DNA from: Deinococcus murrayi DSM 11303
Lineage (GTDB): Bacteria > Deinococcota > Deinococci > Deinococcales > Deinococcaceae
DNA: 64,000 nt
Direction: 5' to 3'
NCBI RefSeq assembly: GCF_000482805.1
Contig: NZ_AXWT01000019.1
Span: 2,501 to 66,500 of the forward strand
A program made the position numbers and the translations under genes. Positions 44,216 to 58,587 of this stretch are shown one piece after another. The notes under the pieces were generated by a model. That model had not been told where the DNA came from and made no database searches. It was given only the letters and a program-made list of their open reading frames with translations. Each line of letters opens with the position of its first letter. The first letter of the stretch is position 1.

Positions 44216-44713
44216 ATGCCCCGCCCCAAGTTCGATTACTCGTTGGATTACGCTCACCTCGACCTGCGGGCGCACCCAGAGCTGTACCGGGTGGGGGTGG
44301 GCGAGCAGGGAGTGCTGTTGGTGCAGCCCTACAAGTCCGAGCTGCTGCCGCACTGGCGCTTTGCGACCCCGGAAGCGGCCCACAAGAGCAGTGAGACCAT
44401 CTACGCGATGTTTCTGGAATACCTGCGGGCCGGGGACTTCGTGGGGGCGGACATGGCCCGCAAGTTCCTCCAGATGGGCTTTACCCGCGCCCGGCGCTAT
44501 GCCAACCACCAGGGCGGCAAGAAATACGACGGTCCCGTTCCCGCAGACAAAAAGGGCCAGTCCGGTGCCCATGGCCGCCGCGAACTCCCCCGCCAGCCCG
44601 AAGACCCGGTCAAGGCTGAGTCCGCCCGCATCTTCAAGGCGAAGTGGGACCAAGCCGAGGCCAACGAGCAGTATGCCCGCCTCAAGCGCGAGCACCGGGA
44701 ACGGTACGATTGA
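44216..44713 (+). CDS. DUF4385 family protein
   Basis: 165 residues, cytoplasmic, function unknown. The opening FDYSLDYAHLDLRAHPELYR with VGVGEQGVLLVQPYKSELLP, and FLQMGFTRARRYANHQGGKK near the middle, match DUF4385. The C-terminal 30 residues are strongly helical and charged (KAESARIFKAKWDQAEANEQ). GGAGG precedes the ATG by 5-6 nt. It is a separate unit or downstream of dps. A clear terminator follows. Confidence 0.8.
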   Translation: MPRPKFDYSLDYAHLDLRAHPELYRVGVGEQGVLLVQPYKSELLPHWRFATPEAAHKSSETIYAMFLEYLRAGDFVGADMARKFLQMGFTRARRYANHQGGKKYDGPVPADKKGQSGAHGRRELPRQPEDPVKAESARIFKAKWDQAEANEQYARLKREHRERYD

Positions 44714-44748
44714 CGAATACCGCATACCGCGCTATCTTGTTTCTATCA

Positions 44749-44772
44749 CCGCCCGAAGAGGCGGCTTTTTTT
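44749..44772 (+). terminator. Rho-independent terminator after the DUF4385 gene
   Basis: CCGCC-CGAAGA-GGCGG, then C and seven T. It also lies at the stop of the convergent mobA gene. Confidence 0.85.
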
Positions 44773-45382
44773 ATTGACTGCTTCCCATCTCCAGCGCCGC
44801 GAGGTCGGCGGGGGTGTTCACGTTGAAGAGGGCCTGCGGGCTGACCTGCGCGACGGCCTCCCAGGGGACCGTCACGGCGTCGTGCGCGGCGAGGCGCAAG
44901 CGGCGTTCGCCCGTGTCCAGCAGAGCGGTGACGTGGGGCCGCAGGGCCGTGTGATAGAGCGCCCCCAGCGGTTGCGCCCGCCCCGCCGCGTCGAGCGCGA
45001 GGACCGACCGCACCCCCGGTGCCCGCGCCCCAGCCAGCAGCGCCCAGTACGCCGGGGTCAGGCGGGGGAGGTCCACCCCCGTGAAGGCGACCCAGCCCGG
45101 CCCCGCGTGCCGTTCGGCGGCGAGGAGGGCGGCTTCCAGCGCCCCCAGCGGCCCTTCGCCGGGGCGGGTGTCGGGCGCCGGGAGCCAGCCGGGGAGGGCG
45201 TAGCGTCCGGGCGGGGCGACGAGCAGCCGCAGCAGGCACCCCGCGAGGCTCGCGGCGACGTGCGAAAGCAGGGTCCGGCCCTCCAACCGGGCCAGTGCCT
45301 TGTCTGACCCGAAGCGGCGCGAGCGGCCCCCGGCGGTGAGCGCCGCGACGAGGTCGCCAGCGGGCCGCTCGGTTGCCGTCAT
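44771..45382 (-). CDS. mobA: Molybdenum cofactor guanylyltransferase
   Basis: 203 residues, cytoplasmic. It attaches GMP to molybdopterin. The nucleotide motif [16 protein letters not shown] is at about 15-30, [12 protein letters not shown] follows, then the metal Asp in FTGVDLPRL and the late block [12 protein letters not shown] 45382 overlaps the xseA stop as ATGA. It is the last gene of the crcB-xseA-mobA operon. No other molybdopterin genes are visible in the window. Confidence 0.92.
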   Translation of the reverse strand: MTATERPAGDLVAALTAGGRSRRFGSDKALARLEGRTLLSHVAASLAGCLLRLLVAPPGRYALPGWLPAPDTRPGEGPLGALEAALLAAERHAGPGWVAFTGVDLPRLTPAYWALLAGARAPGVRSVLALDAAGRAQPLGALYHTALRPHVTALLDTGERRLRLAAHDAVTVPWEAVAQVSPQALFNVNTPADLAALEMGSSQ

Positions 45383-46629
45383 TGCCCTGGGGCGGGGGGG
45401 CGGGATGGCCCAGCCCCCTCCTCCGCCCGCCGCACGCGAACCTCGCCGTCCGCGAACGCCAGCGTCAGCCGCTGCCCCGGCCCCACCCCCGCCGCCCGCG
45501 TGACGGGCCGCCCCGCCTCGTCCCGCACGAGGGCGTAGCCGCGGGCCAGGGTGCGCTCTGGGGTCAGCCCCAGCGCTTGCCGCATCAGGGCGTCGGTTTC
45601 CAGGCGGGCGGCCTCGGCCTGGCGGCGGGCGGCGGCCAGGAGGCGGTCGCGGGCGTGGCGGGTATCGGCCCCGGCGCTCCTCAGCAGGTCGCGGGCGCAG
45701 GTGCGGATGCGGCGGGCGTCCTCGGCGGCCTGCGCGGCGGCGGCGGCCACCGTTCGCACGATGAGGGCGGCGGCCTTGCTGGGGGTGTCGGTGCGGGTGT
45801 GGGCGACCTCGTCGAGGAGGGTGTCGTCGCGGGCGTGGCCCAAACCCGTGACCACCGGGACCGGAAAGGTCGCCAGGGCGCGGGCCACCGCGAGGTCATT
45901 GAGCCACGCGAGGTCGGTGACCGCCCCGCCCCCGCGAATCACGACGAGCGCGTCCAGCGGCTCCCTCTCGTGCGCGGCGCGGGCCTGAGCAATCGCCGCC
46001 GTCAGGCTCTCCGAGGCCGCCGCCCCCTGAAAGGTCGCTTCCAGGTACACGAAGTCCACCGCGCCCGCCGCCTCCAGGGGGTCCACCTCGCGCCGGAAGT
46101 CGCCCAGGCCCGCCGCCTCACGCGGGCTGACCACCGCCACTCGCGCGAAGTCGGTCGGCGCGGGCAGGCTGCGGTTCAGGCCGTAGACGCCCTCGCGCAC
46201 CAGCGTCTCGCGCAGGGCGTCTTGCCGCAGGGCCGCGTCCCCCACGGTGTATTCGGGGGCCACGTCCAGCACGTTGAGGGAAAAGCCGTACTGCGGGTGG
46301 AACTCGGCGGTGCAAAACAGCAGCACCTTGAGGCCCGCCGTGAGGCCCCCGCTCCCCGTCGCCCGGCGGAACTTGCCCTCCAGCGCGAAGCGCTCGCGTG
46401 CCCACACGGTTGCCCGGCACTTGGCGACCTCCGCGCCGCCCTCCAGTTGCACGAGGTCGAGGTAGAGGTGGCGGCGGTCGGTGAGCGAGGCGATTTCCGC
46501 CCGCACCCACACCGCCCCCGGCACCCCCCGCGCGATGACCTGCTCGACGTAGCTCAGCACGTCCGCGAGGTCGAGGAACTGTTCGGGTGGGCGGGCGGTC
46601 CCCTTCCCCTTTCTGCGCCCGCCCGTCAC
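45379..46629 (-). CDS. xseA: Exodeoxyribonuclease VII large subunit
   Basis: About 416 residues, subunit of the single-strand-specific nuclease ExoVII. An N-terminal OB-fold ([26 protein letters not shown]) is followed by the catalytic region ([57 protein letters not shown]) and a long Ala/Arg-rich coiled-coil. GTG 46629 overlaps the crcB stop as GTGA. A much longer in-frame reading upstream runs through crcB and is rejected. The small subunit gene xseB was not seen here. Confidence 0.93.
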   Translation of the reverse strand: MTGGRRKGKGTARPPEQFLDLADVLSYVEQVIARGVPGAVWVRAEIASLTDRRHLYLDLVQLEGGAEVAKCRATVWARERFALEGKFRRATGSGGLTAGLKVLLFCTAEFHPQYGFSLNVLDVAPEYTVGDAALRQDALRETLVREGVYGLNRSLPAPTDFARVAVVSPREAAGLGDFRREVDPLEAAGAVDFVYLEATFQGAAASESLTAAIAQARAAHEREPLDALVVIRGGGAVTDLAWLNDLAVARALATFPVPVVTGLGHARDDTLLDEVAHTRTDTPSKAAALIVRTVAAAAAQAAEDARRIRTCARDLLRSAGADTRHARDRLLAAARRQAEAARLETDALMRQALGLTPERTLARGYALVRDEAGRPVTRAAGVGPGQRLTLAFADGEVRVRRAEEGAGPSRPPAPGQ

Positions 46630-47015
46630 AGCCGCCCGGCGAGCACGCGCCCCAGCATGGCCGCCCCCACCCCCAGCCCCACGCTGAGGGCGGCGTAGGT
46701 CATGGCCCCGCCCACACTGCCGCGGGTGAGCAAGCTGTCGAGTTCCACGCTGAAGGTGGAAAAGGTGGTAAAGCCTCCCAACACGCCGGTTCCAAAAGCC
46801 AGCCGCGCCGCTTCCGGCCAGACTCCCCGTCCCACCAGTCCCAGGGTCAAGCCCAACAGCAAAGACCCCACCACGTTGATGAGCAGCAGCGGCAGCAGCG
46901 CCCCCACGAAGGGATACCCCTCCCGCGCCACGAGTGGGGCCAGCCACAGGGTCACCCCGTAGCGTGCCGCTGCCCCCACCGCTCCGCCTGCCATCACCAA
47001 GAGCCACGCGTTCAC
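46626..47015 (-). CDS. crcB: Fluoride ion channel CrcB/Fluc
   Basis: 129 residues with four hydrophobic helices. Family signatures are [12 protein letters not shown] near the start, [11 protein letters not shown] in the middle and [18 protein letters not shown] with the Phe/Thr residues of the fluoride path. It works as a dual-topology dimer in the inner membrane. GTG 47015 is supported by TACCCT 6 nt upstream. It is the first gene of the overlapping operon with xseA and mobA. No fluoride riboswitch is seen, as the promoter is leaderless. Confidence 0.93.
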   Translation of the reverse strand: MNAWLLVMAGGAVGAAARYGVTLWLAPLVAREGYPFVGALLPLLLINVVGSLLLGLTLGLVGRGVWPEAARLAFGTGVLGGFTTFSTFSVELDSLLTRGSVGGAMTYAALSVGLGVGAAMLGRVLAGRL

Positions 47016-47027
47016 GCCCGCAGGGTA
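47016..47027 (-). promoter_or_regulatory. Leaderless promoter of the crcB-xseA-mobA operon
   Basis: TACCCT (complement of 47022-47027), 6 nt before GTG 47015. Confidence 0.6.
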
Positions 47028-47052
47028 CGCCTTTCCCCGCAGGCTGGGGGCG

Positions 47053-47066
47053 TAAGCTGACCGGCA
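47053..47066 (+). promoter_or_regulatory. Leaderless promoter of corA
   Basis: TAAGCT at 47053-47058, 8 nt before ATG 47067. Confidence 0.55.
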
Positions 47067-47981
47067 ATGATTCGGGCCAAGACGCTGCGGGGCGACGTGA
47101 TGGACTGGCGGGGCCAGACGCGGGGCGTGTGGGTGGACGCCCAGGGGGTGACCCCGGAGGAGCTGGCGCGGCTGCGCTCGGCCTTCTCGCTCAACCCCCT
47201 CGCGGTCGAGGACGTGCTGGAACGCGGGCACTGGAGCCGCGCCGAGGTGTACCCCGAACATGCCTTTCTCACCGTGCGTTCCTACGCCCGCCCGGAGGAA
47301 GCCGACGAGTTCACCGAGCGGGTCAGCGTCTTTCTCTTCCCGGAGGCGGTGCTCACGATGGGCCACGGCCCCACCCGCGCCCTGGAGCAGGTCTGGGCGC
47401 TCGTGGGCCGCGAGAGCGTGAACACCCCCGCCGAGGTCGCCTACGAACTCCTCGACCACACCGCCGACACTTTCTTCAGGCTGGCCGAGACGCTGGAGAC
47501 GCGGGCCGATGCGCTGGAGGAACGCGTCTTCCGCGACGTGCGCGAGAATCCGGTGGAGGACGTCTTTGACCTCAAGCACTTGCTCGCGCAGGCCCGCCGC
47601 CTCGCCGGGGATGCCAGGGACGCGGCGGCGCTGCTCGCCCGGCACACGGACGGCCCCCCCGCCGACCTGGTGCGCTTCCGCGACGCGCAGGACTCGTTCT
47701 CGCGGGCGACGGGCCGCTTCGACGCCCTGCGCGAGCAGCTCACCACCCTGCTCGACCTGCACCTCAACCTCCAGAGCCAGCGCATGAACGAGGTCATGCG
47801 GACCCTGACCGCCGTGAGCGTCATCTTCTTGCCACTGACCTTCCTGGCGGGGGTGTGGGGCATGAACTTCGAGCACATGCCGGAGCTGCCCCAGCGCTGG
47901 GGTTACCCGCTGGCCTGGGGCAGTTTCCTCCTCATCGGCGGGCTGCTCGCCGCCTACTTCAAGCGGCGGGGGTGGTGGTGA
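47067..47981 (+). CDS. corA: Magnesium/cobalt transporter CorA
   Basis: 304 residues. The N-terminal cytoplasmic alpha/beta domain is followed by the long stalk helix (about residues 200-255, including [20 protein letters not shown]) and two C-terminal helices. The signature GMN is in [12 protein letters not shown] between them. The C-terminus ends in basic residues (KRRGWW). It is divergent from crcB. The 10-bp gap to the convergent acyl-CoA dehydrogenase gene contains no terminator. Confidence 0.95.
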   Translation: MIRAKTLRGDVMDWRGQTRGVWVDAQGVTPEELARLRSAFSLNPLAVEDVLERGHWSRAEVYPEHAFLTVRSYARPEEADEFTERVSVFLFPEAVLTMGHGPTRALEQVWALVGRESVNTPAEVAYELLDHTADTFFRLAETLETRADALEERVFRDVRENPVEDVFDLKHLLAQARRLAGDARDAAALLARHTDGPPADLVRFRDAQDSFSRATGRFDALREQLTTLLDLHLNLQSQRMNEVMRTLTAVSVIFLPLTFLAGVWGMNFEHMPELPQRWGYPLAWGSFLLIGGLLAAYFKRRGWW

Positions 47982-47991
47982 CCCCAGCGGC

Positions 47992-49152
47992 TCACTCCAG
48001 CGCCCCCACTCCGGTCAGGTGCCGCCCCACAATCAGGGTGTGGATGTCGTGGGTGCCCTCGTAGGTGTCCACCGTTTCGAGGTTGAGCATGTGGCGGATG
48101 ACCGGATACTCGGTCGTGATGCCGTTGCCGCCCAGCACCTCGCGGGCCAGCCGTGCGCCCGTCAATGCCACCCGCACGTTGTTCCGCTTGGCAAGGCTGA
48201 CCTGCGCGTAGTTCATGCGGCCCGCGTCCTTGAGGGTGCCCAGCCGCCAGGCCAGCAGCAGCCCCGCCGAGTGGTCGGTCGCCATCCGCACGAGCTTGTC
48301 CTGCACGAGCTGACGCCCCGCGATGGGCTTGCCGAAGGTCGTGCGGCTCCCCGCATAGTCCAGCGCCGCCCGCAGCACCGCCTCCAGCGCCCCCATCGCC
48401 CCCCACGCGATGCCGAAGCGGGCCGAGGTCAGGCAGGAGAGCGGCGACTTGAGTCCCCCGGAGCCGGGCAGCAGGTTCCCTGCCGGAATCCGGCAATCCT
48501 CCAGCACGATTTCGCCCGTCACCGAGGCCCGCAGGCTCATCTTCCGCCCGATTTCGGGGGCGCGGAAGCCCGGCGCGTCGGTGGGCACGATGAAGCCGCG
48601 AATCACCCCCTCCTCGTTCTTGGCCCACACGACCGCGAGGTCGGCGGCGGGCGAGTTGGTGATCCACATCTTGCTGCCGCTCAGCACGTACTCGGACCCG
48701 TCCCGCCGGGCGCGGGTCCGCATCGCGCCGGGATCAGAGCCGCCGTCGGGTTCGGTGAGGCCGAAGCAGCCGACCAGCTCGCCGGAGGCGAGGCCAGGCA
48801 GGTACCGCCGCTTCTGCTCCTCGGAGCCGTATTCATGGATGGGAAACATGACGAGGCTGCCCTGCACGCTCGCCGCGCTCCTGAGGCCGCTGTCCACCCG
48901 TTCTAGCTCGTACATCATCGCGCCGTACGCGCTGTAGGACGTACCCGCACCGCCGTAGGCCTCCGGGGTGGTCGGCCCCAGCAGGCCCATGGCCCCAAAG
49001 CGGCGCATCACGTCGCGCACGGGCAGGGTGCCCGCGTCCCACCACTCGGCCACGTGCGGCAGCAGCTCGGCCTCGGCAAAGGCCCGCACGCTTTCGCGAA
49101 TGAGCTTTTCGTCGGGGGAGAGGAGGTCGAAGACGGCGAACTCGTCAATCAT
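47992..49152 (-). CDS. Acyl-CoA dehydrogenase, glutaryl-CoA dehydrogenase-like
   Basis: 386 residues, flavoprotein. Family blocks are [19 protein letters not shown] (FAD/substrate), [16 protein letters not shown] and [12 protein letters not shown]. The C-terminal [20 protein letters not shown] holds the catalytic Glu and is the form found in glutaryl-CoA dehydrogenases, which oxidise and decarboxylate glutaryl-CoA in lysine/tryptophan breakdown. GGAG is 6 nt before the ATG. The next gene upstream on this strand is tatD, with a heptad array between. No pathway partners are adjacent. Confidence 0.9.
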   Translation of the reverse strand: MIDEFAVFDLLSPDEKLIRESVRAFAEAELLPHVAEWWDAGTLPVRDVMRRFGAMGLLGPTTPEAYGGAGTSYSAYGAMMYELERVDSGLRSAASVQGSLVMFPIHEYGSEEQKRRYLPGLASGELVGCFGLTEPDGGSDPGAMRTRARRDGSEYVLSGSKMWITNSPAADLAVVWAKNEEGVIRGFIVPTDAPGFRAPEIGRKMSLRASVTGEIVLEDCRIPAGNLLPGSGGLKSPLSCLTSARFGIAWGAMGALEAVLRAALDYAGSRTTFGKPIAGRQLVQDKLVRMATDHSAGLLLAWRLGTLKDAGRMNYAQVSLAKRNNVRVALTGARLAREVLGGNGITTEYPVIRHMLNLETVDTYEGTHDIHTLIVGRHLTGVGALE

Positions 49153-49166
49153 GGAAGGCTCCAGGC

Positions 49167-49194
49167 GTGTGGCTCGTGGCGGGTGGCGGGTGGA
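49167..49194. repeat. Heptad repeat array F (NNGTGGC)
   Basis: Four 7-bp units (gtgtggc, tcgtggc, gggtggc, gggtgga) just upstream of the acyl-CoA dehydrogenase start. Confidence 0.7.
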
Positions 49195-49213
49195 GGAGGG
49201 GAATGGGCCGAGT

Positions 49214-49978
49214 TTACGCGCCCGGCAGGCGGTAGATGCGGCGGGCGTTCTCGTCGGTCACGCGCTCCAGTTCGCCCGCGTCCATTCCGCGCAGCCCCGC
49301 GACGAACTCCAGGGTGTGCCGCACGTAGCCGGGGCGGTTGGGCTTCCCGCGCTTCGGGACCGGGGCGAGGAAGGGGGCGTCCGTCTCCAGCAGGAGGCGC
49401 TCCAGCGGCACCGTGCGGGCGGCCTCCTGAATCTCGCGGGCGTTCTTGTAGGTCACGTTGCCCGCAAAGCCGAAGTGCGCCCCGCGCTCCAGCCCAAAGG
49501 CCAGGAGGCCGGGATGCCCCGAAAAGCAGTGCAGGATGACGGGCACCTCTGGCCACGCCGCGAGCACGTCCATCACCCCCCGGTGGGCCGAGTCCTGCCC
49601 GGCCCTGTCCCGCACGTGGATGACGAGCGGCTTGCCCACCCGCGCCGCGAGGTCAAGCTGCCACTCGAAGGCGGCGAGCTGCGGCCCCCGCCGCGTGTCG
49701 TCCCAGTAGTCGTCCAGGCCGCTCTCGCCGATGCCCACCACGCGGGGATGGGGGGCCAGGGCTTCGAGGTCGGCGCGGGTGCCCGGCGAGTCGTCCCCCG
49801 TACTCGTCGGGTGCAGGCCCACGGTCGCCCACACGTCGGGGAACTGCTCCGCGAGGGCCACGGCGTTCCGGGCGTGCTGAGGCCCCGCGCCGATACAGAC
49901 CATCCCGGTGAGGCCGAGTTCGCCCCGCGCCGAGGCGGGGTCGCCGAGGTAGTCGAGGTGGCAGTGGGTGTCGAACAT
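49214..49978 (-). CDS. tatD: TatD-family metal-dependent deoxyribonuclease
   Basis: About 254 residues. TIM-barrel metal motifs are all present: [10 protein letters not shown] at the start, [30 protein letters not shown] and [11 protein letters not shown]. TatD proteins are 3'-5' DNases linked to DNA fragmentation and oxidative-damage repair. ATG 49978 is supported by TACCCT 7 nt upstream; longer in-frame starts have no signal. Its promoter block is a near copy of that of yjbQ. Confidence 0.93.
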   Translation of the reverse strand: MFDTHCHLDYLGDPASARGELGLTGMVCIGAGPQHARNAVALAEQFPDVWATVGLHPTSTGDDSPGTRADLEALAPHPRVVGIGESGLDDYWDDTRRGPQLAAFEWQLDLAARVGKPLVIHVRDRAGQDSAHRGVMDVLAAWPEVPVILHCFSGHPGLLAFGLERGAHFGFAGNVTYKNAREIQEAARTVPLERLLLETDAPFLAPVPKRGKPNRPGYVRHTLEFVAGLRGMDAGELERVTDENARRIYRLPGA

Positions 49979-49991
49979 GGAGAAGAGGGTA
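49979..49991 (-). promoter_or_regulatory. Leaderless promoter of tatD, embedded in heptads
   Basis: TACCCT (complement of 49986-49991), 7 nt before ATG 49978. Confidence 0.65.
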
Positions 49992-50019
49992 GTGGGAAGT
50001 GGGAAGTGGGGAAGGTGGG
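49985..50019. repeat. Heptad repeat array G
   Basis: Five 7-bp units (gagggta, gtgggaa, gtgggaa, gtgggga, aggtggg). Read on the minus strand they are CCCACTT units running into the tatD promoter, like array H before yjbQ. Confidence 0.8.
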
Positions 50020-50136
50020 GGAGCCGATAGAGACGTACGCTTTTCACTCCTCCCCCCTTGTGGGGGAGGCTGGGAGGGGGGAGACGAGCCATCCGCCCCC
50101 CGGAACCTCCCAGGCCGCCGCCCCGTACCCGCGGGC

Positions 50137-50928
50137 ATGGACTACCGCCTTTTTCCCGAAGTGGCTGAGGAGCGCAGCGCCCCCGGCCTGAAGCTTCAGG
50201 TCATCGAGTACGAGGCGCGGCCCGCCTATCCGCCGCTGGAGGGGTATTTCGAGCCGGTCAACCGCCCCGCCCGCACCCGGCAGCTGGCCATTCAGACCGA
50301 CGGAGCGGGGGTGGTCACCCTGGAGCCGGGGGCGCTGCAATACCTGCGTGGCGAGATTGAGCTGGAGGCAACCCGCAGCGGGGGCGGCGGCCTGGGGGGG
50401 TTCCTGCGCGGGGCGGTGGCGGCGGCGGCGAGCGGCGAGGGCCTTTACAAGACGGCCTACCGGGGAGCGGGGACCATCTATACCGAACCTACGCCCCTCC
50501 ACTTCCTGCTGGGCGAGTTGGAGGGCGAAGACCTGATTGTGGACGACGGCGCTTTTGTGGCCTGCGCGGGCGACATCACGGTCGGGCAGCACGTCAACCG
50601 TGGCCTCGCGGCGGCGCTGGGCAGCGGCGAGGGCCGGGTGCAGCCCAAGCTGTCGGGCCGGGGTCTGTTCGCCCTGCAAAGCCCGGTGCCGAGCGCCGAG
50701 TTCCAGGTGCTCGACCTGCGGAACGAGACGCTGAAGGTGGACGGCAACCTCGTGCTCGCCTATACGGGCGGCCTCGCCTTCAGCGTCGAGCGCAGCAGCC
50801 GGGGCCTGCTGAGCAGCGGGCGCACGGGCGAGGGCTTCGTGCAGGTGTACCGGGGCAGCGGGCGGGTCTGGCTTGCGCCCACGCTGCCGCTGCACCGCCC
50901 GGCGCTGCCCTCCGTGCTGCCGGGCTAG
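50137..50928 (+). CDS. AIM24/TIGR00266 family protein
   Basis: About 263 residues. The family has a double beta-barrel or TRAP-like fold and unknown function. Visible are [25 protein letters not shown], a [20 protein letters not shown] block, and repeats [20 protein letters not shown] and [12 protein letters not shown] near the end, which are typical. ATG 50137 was chosen; a longer reading to 49999 would run through the heptad array. TACCCG at about 50126 is a poor -10. It is divergent from tatD. Confidence 0.8.
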   Translation: MDYRLFPEVAEERSAPGLKLQVIEYEARPAYPPLEGYFEPVNRPARTRQLAIQTDGAGVVTLEPGALQYLRGEIELEATRSGGGGLGGFLRGAVAAAASGEGLYKTAYRGAGTIYTEPTPLHFLLGELEGEDLIVDDGAFVACAGDITVGQHVNRGLAAALGSGEGRVQPKLSGRGLFALQSPVPSAEFQVLDLRNETLKVDGNLVLAYTGGLAFSVERSSRGLLSSGRTGEGFVQVYRGSGRVWLAPTLPLHRPALPSVLPG

Positions 50929-50944
50929 GCGGGGTGGGGGGCCA

Positions 50945-50970
50945 GGGAAGCCGCGCTTTTCGCCCTTCCC
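50945..50970 (+). terminator. Weak hairpin after the AIM24 gene
   Basis: GGGAAG (50945-50950) and CTTCCC (50965-50970) pair, with an inner GCG/CGC and the loop CTTTT. No T-run follows. Confidence 0.35.
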
Positions 50971-51016
50971 TCACCCCCGTCAGGGGAATGCCACCACTCT
51001 CATGAGGGGAGAGCGC

Positions 51017-51028
51017 TAGAGTGCCCGC
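51017..51028 (+). promoter_or_regulatory. Leaderless promoter of the LptC/OstA trio
   Basis: TAGAGT at 51017-51022, 6 nt before GTG 51029. Confidence 0.6.
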
Positions 51029-51646
51029 GTGCTGAGAACCGGGGTTTACGCGCTTCTCGCGCTGGCGCTCTTCGCGCTGGTGTTTTCACGGGTGCCCTCT
51101 GCCGGGGCGGGGCCGCAGACCGGTGCTCGCCTGAGCGGGGTGCAGCTCAGCCTCTACCCCGCCCGCGACGCGGGGGCGGTCTGGCGCTTTTCCGCCGAGC
51201 GGGTGGTCAGTGACCCCCTGCGCGGGGAGACGCGGCTGACGGGCCTCGCGGACGGCGGGCGCTGGCTGCTTCCGGCGGGGGGCGGCCCGGCTGTGCTGGA
51301 CGCCACGCTGGAGGCCCCGGACCTCACCATCGATGCGCAGGACAACCTGCTCACCCGTCAGGCGCGGGTCACCCTGGTGCAGCAATGTGCCGACATCGAC
51401 CTGCGCGGCACCCGCGAGCAGCCCGTGCGCGTCGAGCAGGGGTCGGGCTTTAGCGCTCCCTTCGCCGAGGTGGATTCCCCGGTGCTCAGGGCGCGCATCC
51501 CCAACCTGCGCATGAGCTTCGGCTTTGAGATTCTGGAAGCGGGGGTCGCCGACTTTAGCGGAGACCTCGACCCCACTGAAACCTGTGAAAACGGCCAGCG
51601 CGTGCCGCTGTCATCCCACCGTCCCGCTCAAGGAGAACCGACATGA
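51029..51646 (+). CDS. LptC-like membrane-anchored protein
   Basis: 205 residues. One N-terminal hydrophobic helix ([13 protein letters not shown]) is followed by a beta-rich periplasmic part ([59 protein letters not shown]). This layout and the jelly-roll-like strands recall LptC, but the similarity is weak. Two cysteines (in VQQCADID and TETCENG) may form a disulphide. GTG 51029 is supported by TAGAGT. Its stop overlaps the next gene as ATGA. Confidence 0.6.
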   Translation: MLRTGVYALLALALFALVFSRVPSAGAGPQTGARLSGVQLSLYPARDAGAVWRFSAERVVSDPLRGETRLTGLADGGRWLLPAGGGPAVLDATLEAPDLTIDAQDNLLTRQARVTLVQQCADIDLRGTREQPVRVEQGSGFSAPFAEVDSPVLRARIPNLRMSFGFEILEAGVADFSGDLDPTETCENGQRVPLSSHRPAQGEPT

Positions 51647-52527
51647 AGAAACGCACTGCCCTGATTCTGGCCTTCGCCGTCACGCCCGTGCTCGCGCAGA
51701 CCGCCGCCGAAAAGCGCATCATCAACATCCAGGGAGCGCCGCGCGGCGACCTGCGCAATGGCCCCCTGACCTTTACGGGAAGTCCGGTGAGGGCGACCGT
51801 GAGCAGCCTGCAAATCCAGGCCAAGCAAGCGACCCTGGCCGCGCCCGCCGGGACTCCCCTGACGAACGCCAAGGGCAAGCGCACCGCCAACTTCGAAGGC
51901 GACATCACCGTGAGCCGGGGCCGACTGACCGCCAGGGGGGACAAGCTCGCCTACAGCGAGGCCAGCGGCCAGGGCGTGATGAGCGGCAACGCGCGGGCCA
52001 CCTTTGTGCCCGACGACAAATCGAATGGCGACACCGTGACCATCACCGCTGGGCAGATGAGCCTCGACGTGGACAACAATATCTCGACCTCGACGGGCAA
52101 CGTGACCCTGAAAAACGGCATCCAGAGTGGCCGCGCCGAACGCCTCGTCTTTGACGAGGACCGCGAACTCGCCCAGCTCACGGGCAATCCGGTTCTGACC
52201 CGCGCCGAAAAGGGCAACCAAAAGGAACTCACCATCACCGGGCAGGAGGTCCGCGCCCGCACCGCCGAGAAGACGCTGTACGTGCGCGGCGGGGTGAAGC
52301 TCGTGCAGGGCACCCTGACGACCACCGGGAACGCCGTGTACTACGACGACAAAAAGAACGTCGCCTACGTGGTCGGCAACGCGGTCAGCACCGATTCCAA
52401 GACCAAGGTGACCGTCCGCGCCCCGGCGAGCGGCGCTCTGGAGCAGCGCACTGACCTGGGCCGGGTGCGGGCGCTGAACACCGCCTACAAGATTCCCACC
52501 GAGCAGTTCGAGCTGCGCGGCGAATAG
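51643..52527 (+). CDS. OstA/LptA-like secreted protein
   Basis: 294 residues. The signal peptide ends near VLAQT. The mature protein is a run of beta-strand repeats typical of the OstA domain: [60 protein letters not shown] and [20 protein letters not shown]. In Gram-negatives LptA bridges the periplasm for lipopolysaccharide. Deinococcus has no lipopolysaccharide, so another lipid is likely the cargo. It is translationally coupled to the LptC-like gene by ATGA. Confidence 0.8.
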   Translation: MKKRTALILAFAVTPVLAQTAAEKRIINIQGAPRGDLRNGPLTFTGSPVRATVSSLQIQAKQATLAAPAGTPLTNAKGKRTANFEGDITVSRGRLTARGDKLAYSEASGQGVMSGNARATFVPDDKSNGDTVTITAGQMSLDVDNNISTSTGNVTLKNGIQSGRAERLVFDEDRELAQLTGNPVLTRAEKGNQKELTITGQEVRARTAEKTLYVRGGVKLVQGTLTTTGNAVYYDDKKNVAYVVGNAVSTDSKTKVTVRAPASGALEQRTDLGRVRALNTAYKIPTEQFELRGE

Positions 52528-52541
52528 GGGAGCGGGCCGCC

Positions 52542-53506
52542 GTGTCCCGCCCCCTGCTGCTGACGCTCACCCTGCTGCTGGGGGCGGCGCTGCCGGCTGT
52601 CACGTACGCGCAGGAGTCGCCCCCCGCCGCCCCACCTGCCCAGGAGAGCCAGGAGGATGCCGCCCCCGCCGCGGCTGAAGCCGAAACCTCCAGCCTCGAA
52701 CTCGTGCGCCGGGGGGCCGACGGCCAGGAACGGCGCATCCGCATCGTGCGGACGGGCACCAGCGACGAGACGGGCATCTTTACGATTTGCGGCCCGCAGG
52801 AAGGCGAGCCGGAAGACGCGCCCAACGTGGCCGTCTTTTCCGAGTCGGGGCCGGGGGGCGTGCAGATTACCATCGACCAGAACGTCATTCAGGTGCCCCT
52901 CGCGGTCGTGACCCAGCGCCCCGCCGCTGAGGGGGAGGGCAGCGACGGGCGCATCGAGGCCAGCGCCGGGACCGCCCGCTTTCTGGACGAGGTGCCGGAG
53001 GGCAAGACCGACCGCCTCAGCCGCTGCGCGGTGGAGGTCGTGTCCCAGCCCGCGCCCGGCACCGTGCTCGTCACCCAGGGCCGCACCGAGCTAAAGGGCC
53101 AGAAACTCGTCTACGACGAGACGGACGGGGTCGCCCGCATCGATGGCCCGGTCACCTTTACCCGCCCTGGCGATGACGGCCCGCTGACCGGCCAGAGCGA
53201 ACGCATCGAGGTGGAGGTGGACACCGAGAAGACCGTGCTGATCGGCGCGGTGGTGCTGAACAGTCCCGATGGCCGCGTGAGCCGCGCCGCCCGCGTGGAG
53301 TACGACGACCGGGCCAACCTCGCCCGGCTCATCGGCACCGCCGAGCAGCCCGCCGAGAGCACCCTGCGCGGGGACGTGCTGCGGGCTGGAGAGCTGCTGT
53401 ATGACCTTCAGCGCAACGAGGTGGTGGCCCGCGCCCCACGGGGCGGCACGATTACCGGGGAGTTTCAGGACGGCGAGGAGGGGGAGGTGGCCCCTCCCCG
53501 CACGCC

Positions 53507-53510
<4 letters not shown>
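52542..53510 (+). CDS. Second OstA-like secreted protein
   Basis: 322 residues. The signal peptide ends near TYAQE, followed by a Pro/Ala/Glu linker. The rest contains OstA-type strands ([60 protein letters not shown]). Two cysteines (TICGPQ and LSRCAVE) are present. GTG 52542 lies 14 nt after the previous gene, so the three form one operon. Its TAG shares the palindrome CTAG with the stop of the convergent carB. Confidence 0.72.
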
Positions 53511-56602
<3,092 letters not shown>

Positions 56603-56675
56603 TCCGAGTCCTGAGTATGGCACGGATGGCCGGGGCAAGCCGGGGAAGGACTGTATGACTATGCAGCCCGTCCCC

Positions 56676-57380
56676 TCAGCGGTGCCGGGGGGGCAGCGCC
56701 TGCAAGAAGGTCTGCATGGCCTCCAGAATCTGCGCTTCGGCCTCGGCGCGGGAGACCGCAGGCTGGCCGTCGCCCCGCTGGGGGCCGGAGCGCCCGAAGA
56801 AGCTGTGGACCGCCCCCGGCAGCGTCACCAGCTGGGTGCCGGAGGGCAGGCGCTGGCGGCCCTCCCGCACATCGGCGGGGGAGGCCACCCCGTCCCGCTC
56901 GGCCAACAGCGAGAGCACGGGCAGACTGAGGTCGCGCAGGTCAGTGTTCGGTGGGGGATAGGCGGCATGCAGGATGAGGGCGTCCAGTCGCTGGGGGAAG
57001 CGGGCAGCGTACCCCGCCGCCATCGCGCCGCCCAGCGAGTGCCCCGCCAGCACGACGCGCTTGCCCGCCCCAAAGCGGTCTATCAGCGTGTCGGCGCGGT
57101 CAGGGTCAAGGACCGCGAGGTCAAGCGGAAAGACAGGAATCAGGGTCTGCACGCCGCTCGCGGCGAGTGCCCGCCCCAACCACTCGTAGGCCTGCGGGCG
57201 CACCCGGCCACCGGGATAGTCAATCAGCAGGGTGTGGGTTTCGCCCTGCGGGGGGCGAATATCGATGACGGGGCCAGCGTCCCGCCGCAAGCTGACGCGG
57301 GCGGCCCGGCTCTGCGGCGAGCTGATGGCATCCTGGCCGAGTACAAGCGGGGGCAGCCGCACCGCTTGCACGCCCCGCAC
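56676..57380 (-). CDS. Alpha/beta hydrolase (dienelactone hydrolase-like)
   Basis: 234 residues or more. The nucleophile elbow is GHSLGGAM, the acid [14 protein letters not shown] and the His [11 protein letters not shown], so the triad is complete. The block [20 protein letters not shown] matches a group of small hydrolases close to dienelactone hydrolase. The start is uncertain: GTG 57380 is used, but the frame stays open upstream and no ATG is available before it. No signal peptide is seen with this start. The substrate is unknown. Confidence 0.75.
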   Translation of the reverse strand: MRGVQAVRLPPLVLGQDAISSPQSRAARVSLRRDAGPVIDIRPPQGETHTLLIDYPGGRVRPQAYEWLGRALAASGVQTLIPVFPLDLAVLDPDRADTLIDRFGAGKRVVLAGHSLGGAMAAGYAARFPQRLDALILHAAYPPPNTDLRDLSLPVLSLLAERDGVASPADVREGRQRLPSGTQLVTLPGAVHSFFGRSGPQRGDGQPAVSRAEAEAQILEAMQTFLQALPPRHR

Positions 57381-57453
57381 CCCGCGCCACGGGAAGCGAG
57401 AGAAGACCGCTATGGCCCCAGCATGGCAGGGATGGGGGGAGGGGAGCGCGGGG

Positions 57454-58503
<1,050 letters not shown>

Positions 58504-58587
58504 GCGGGTCAGGATGGACGGGCTGGCCCGGCCCCTCTGTCCGGTCGGGCGCAATCCGGCTTGAGGAGGGCCGAAGGCAACGGGGGG

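Noticed and set aside
47016..47027. Fluoride riboswitch before crcB
   Set aside because: The -10 lies 6 nt before the start codon, leaving no room for a riboswitch in the transcript.
46630..47067. Extended N-terminus of xseA through crcB
   Set aside because: That segment is the wrong frame of crcB. GTG 46629 with GTGA coupling and the OB-fold start gives a normal-length XseA.
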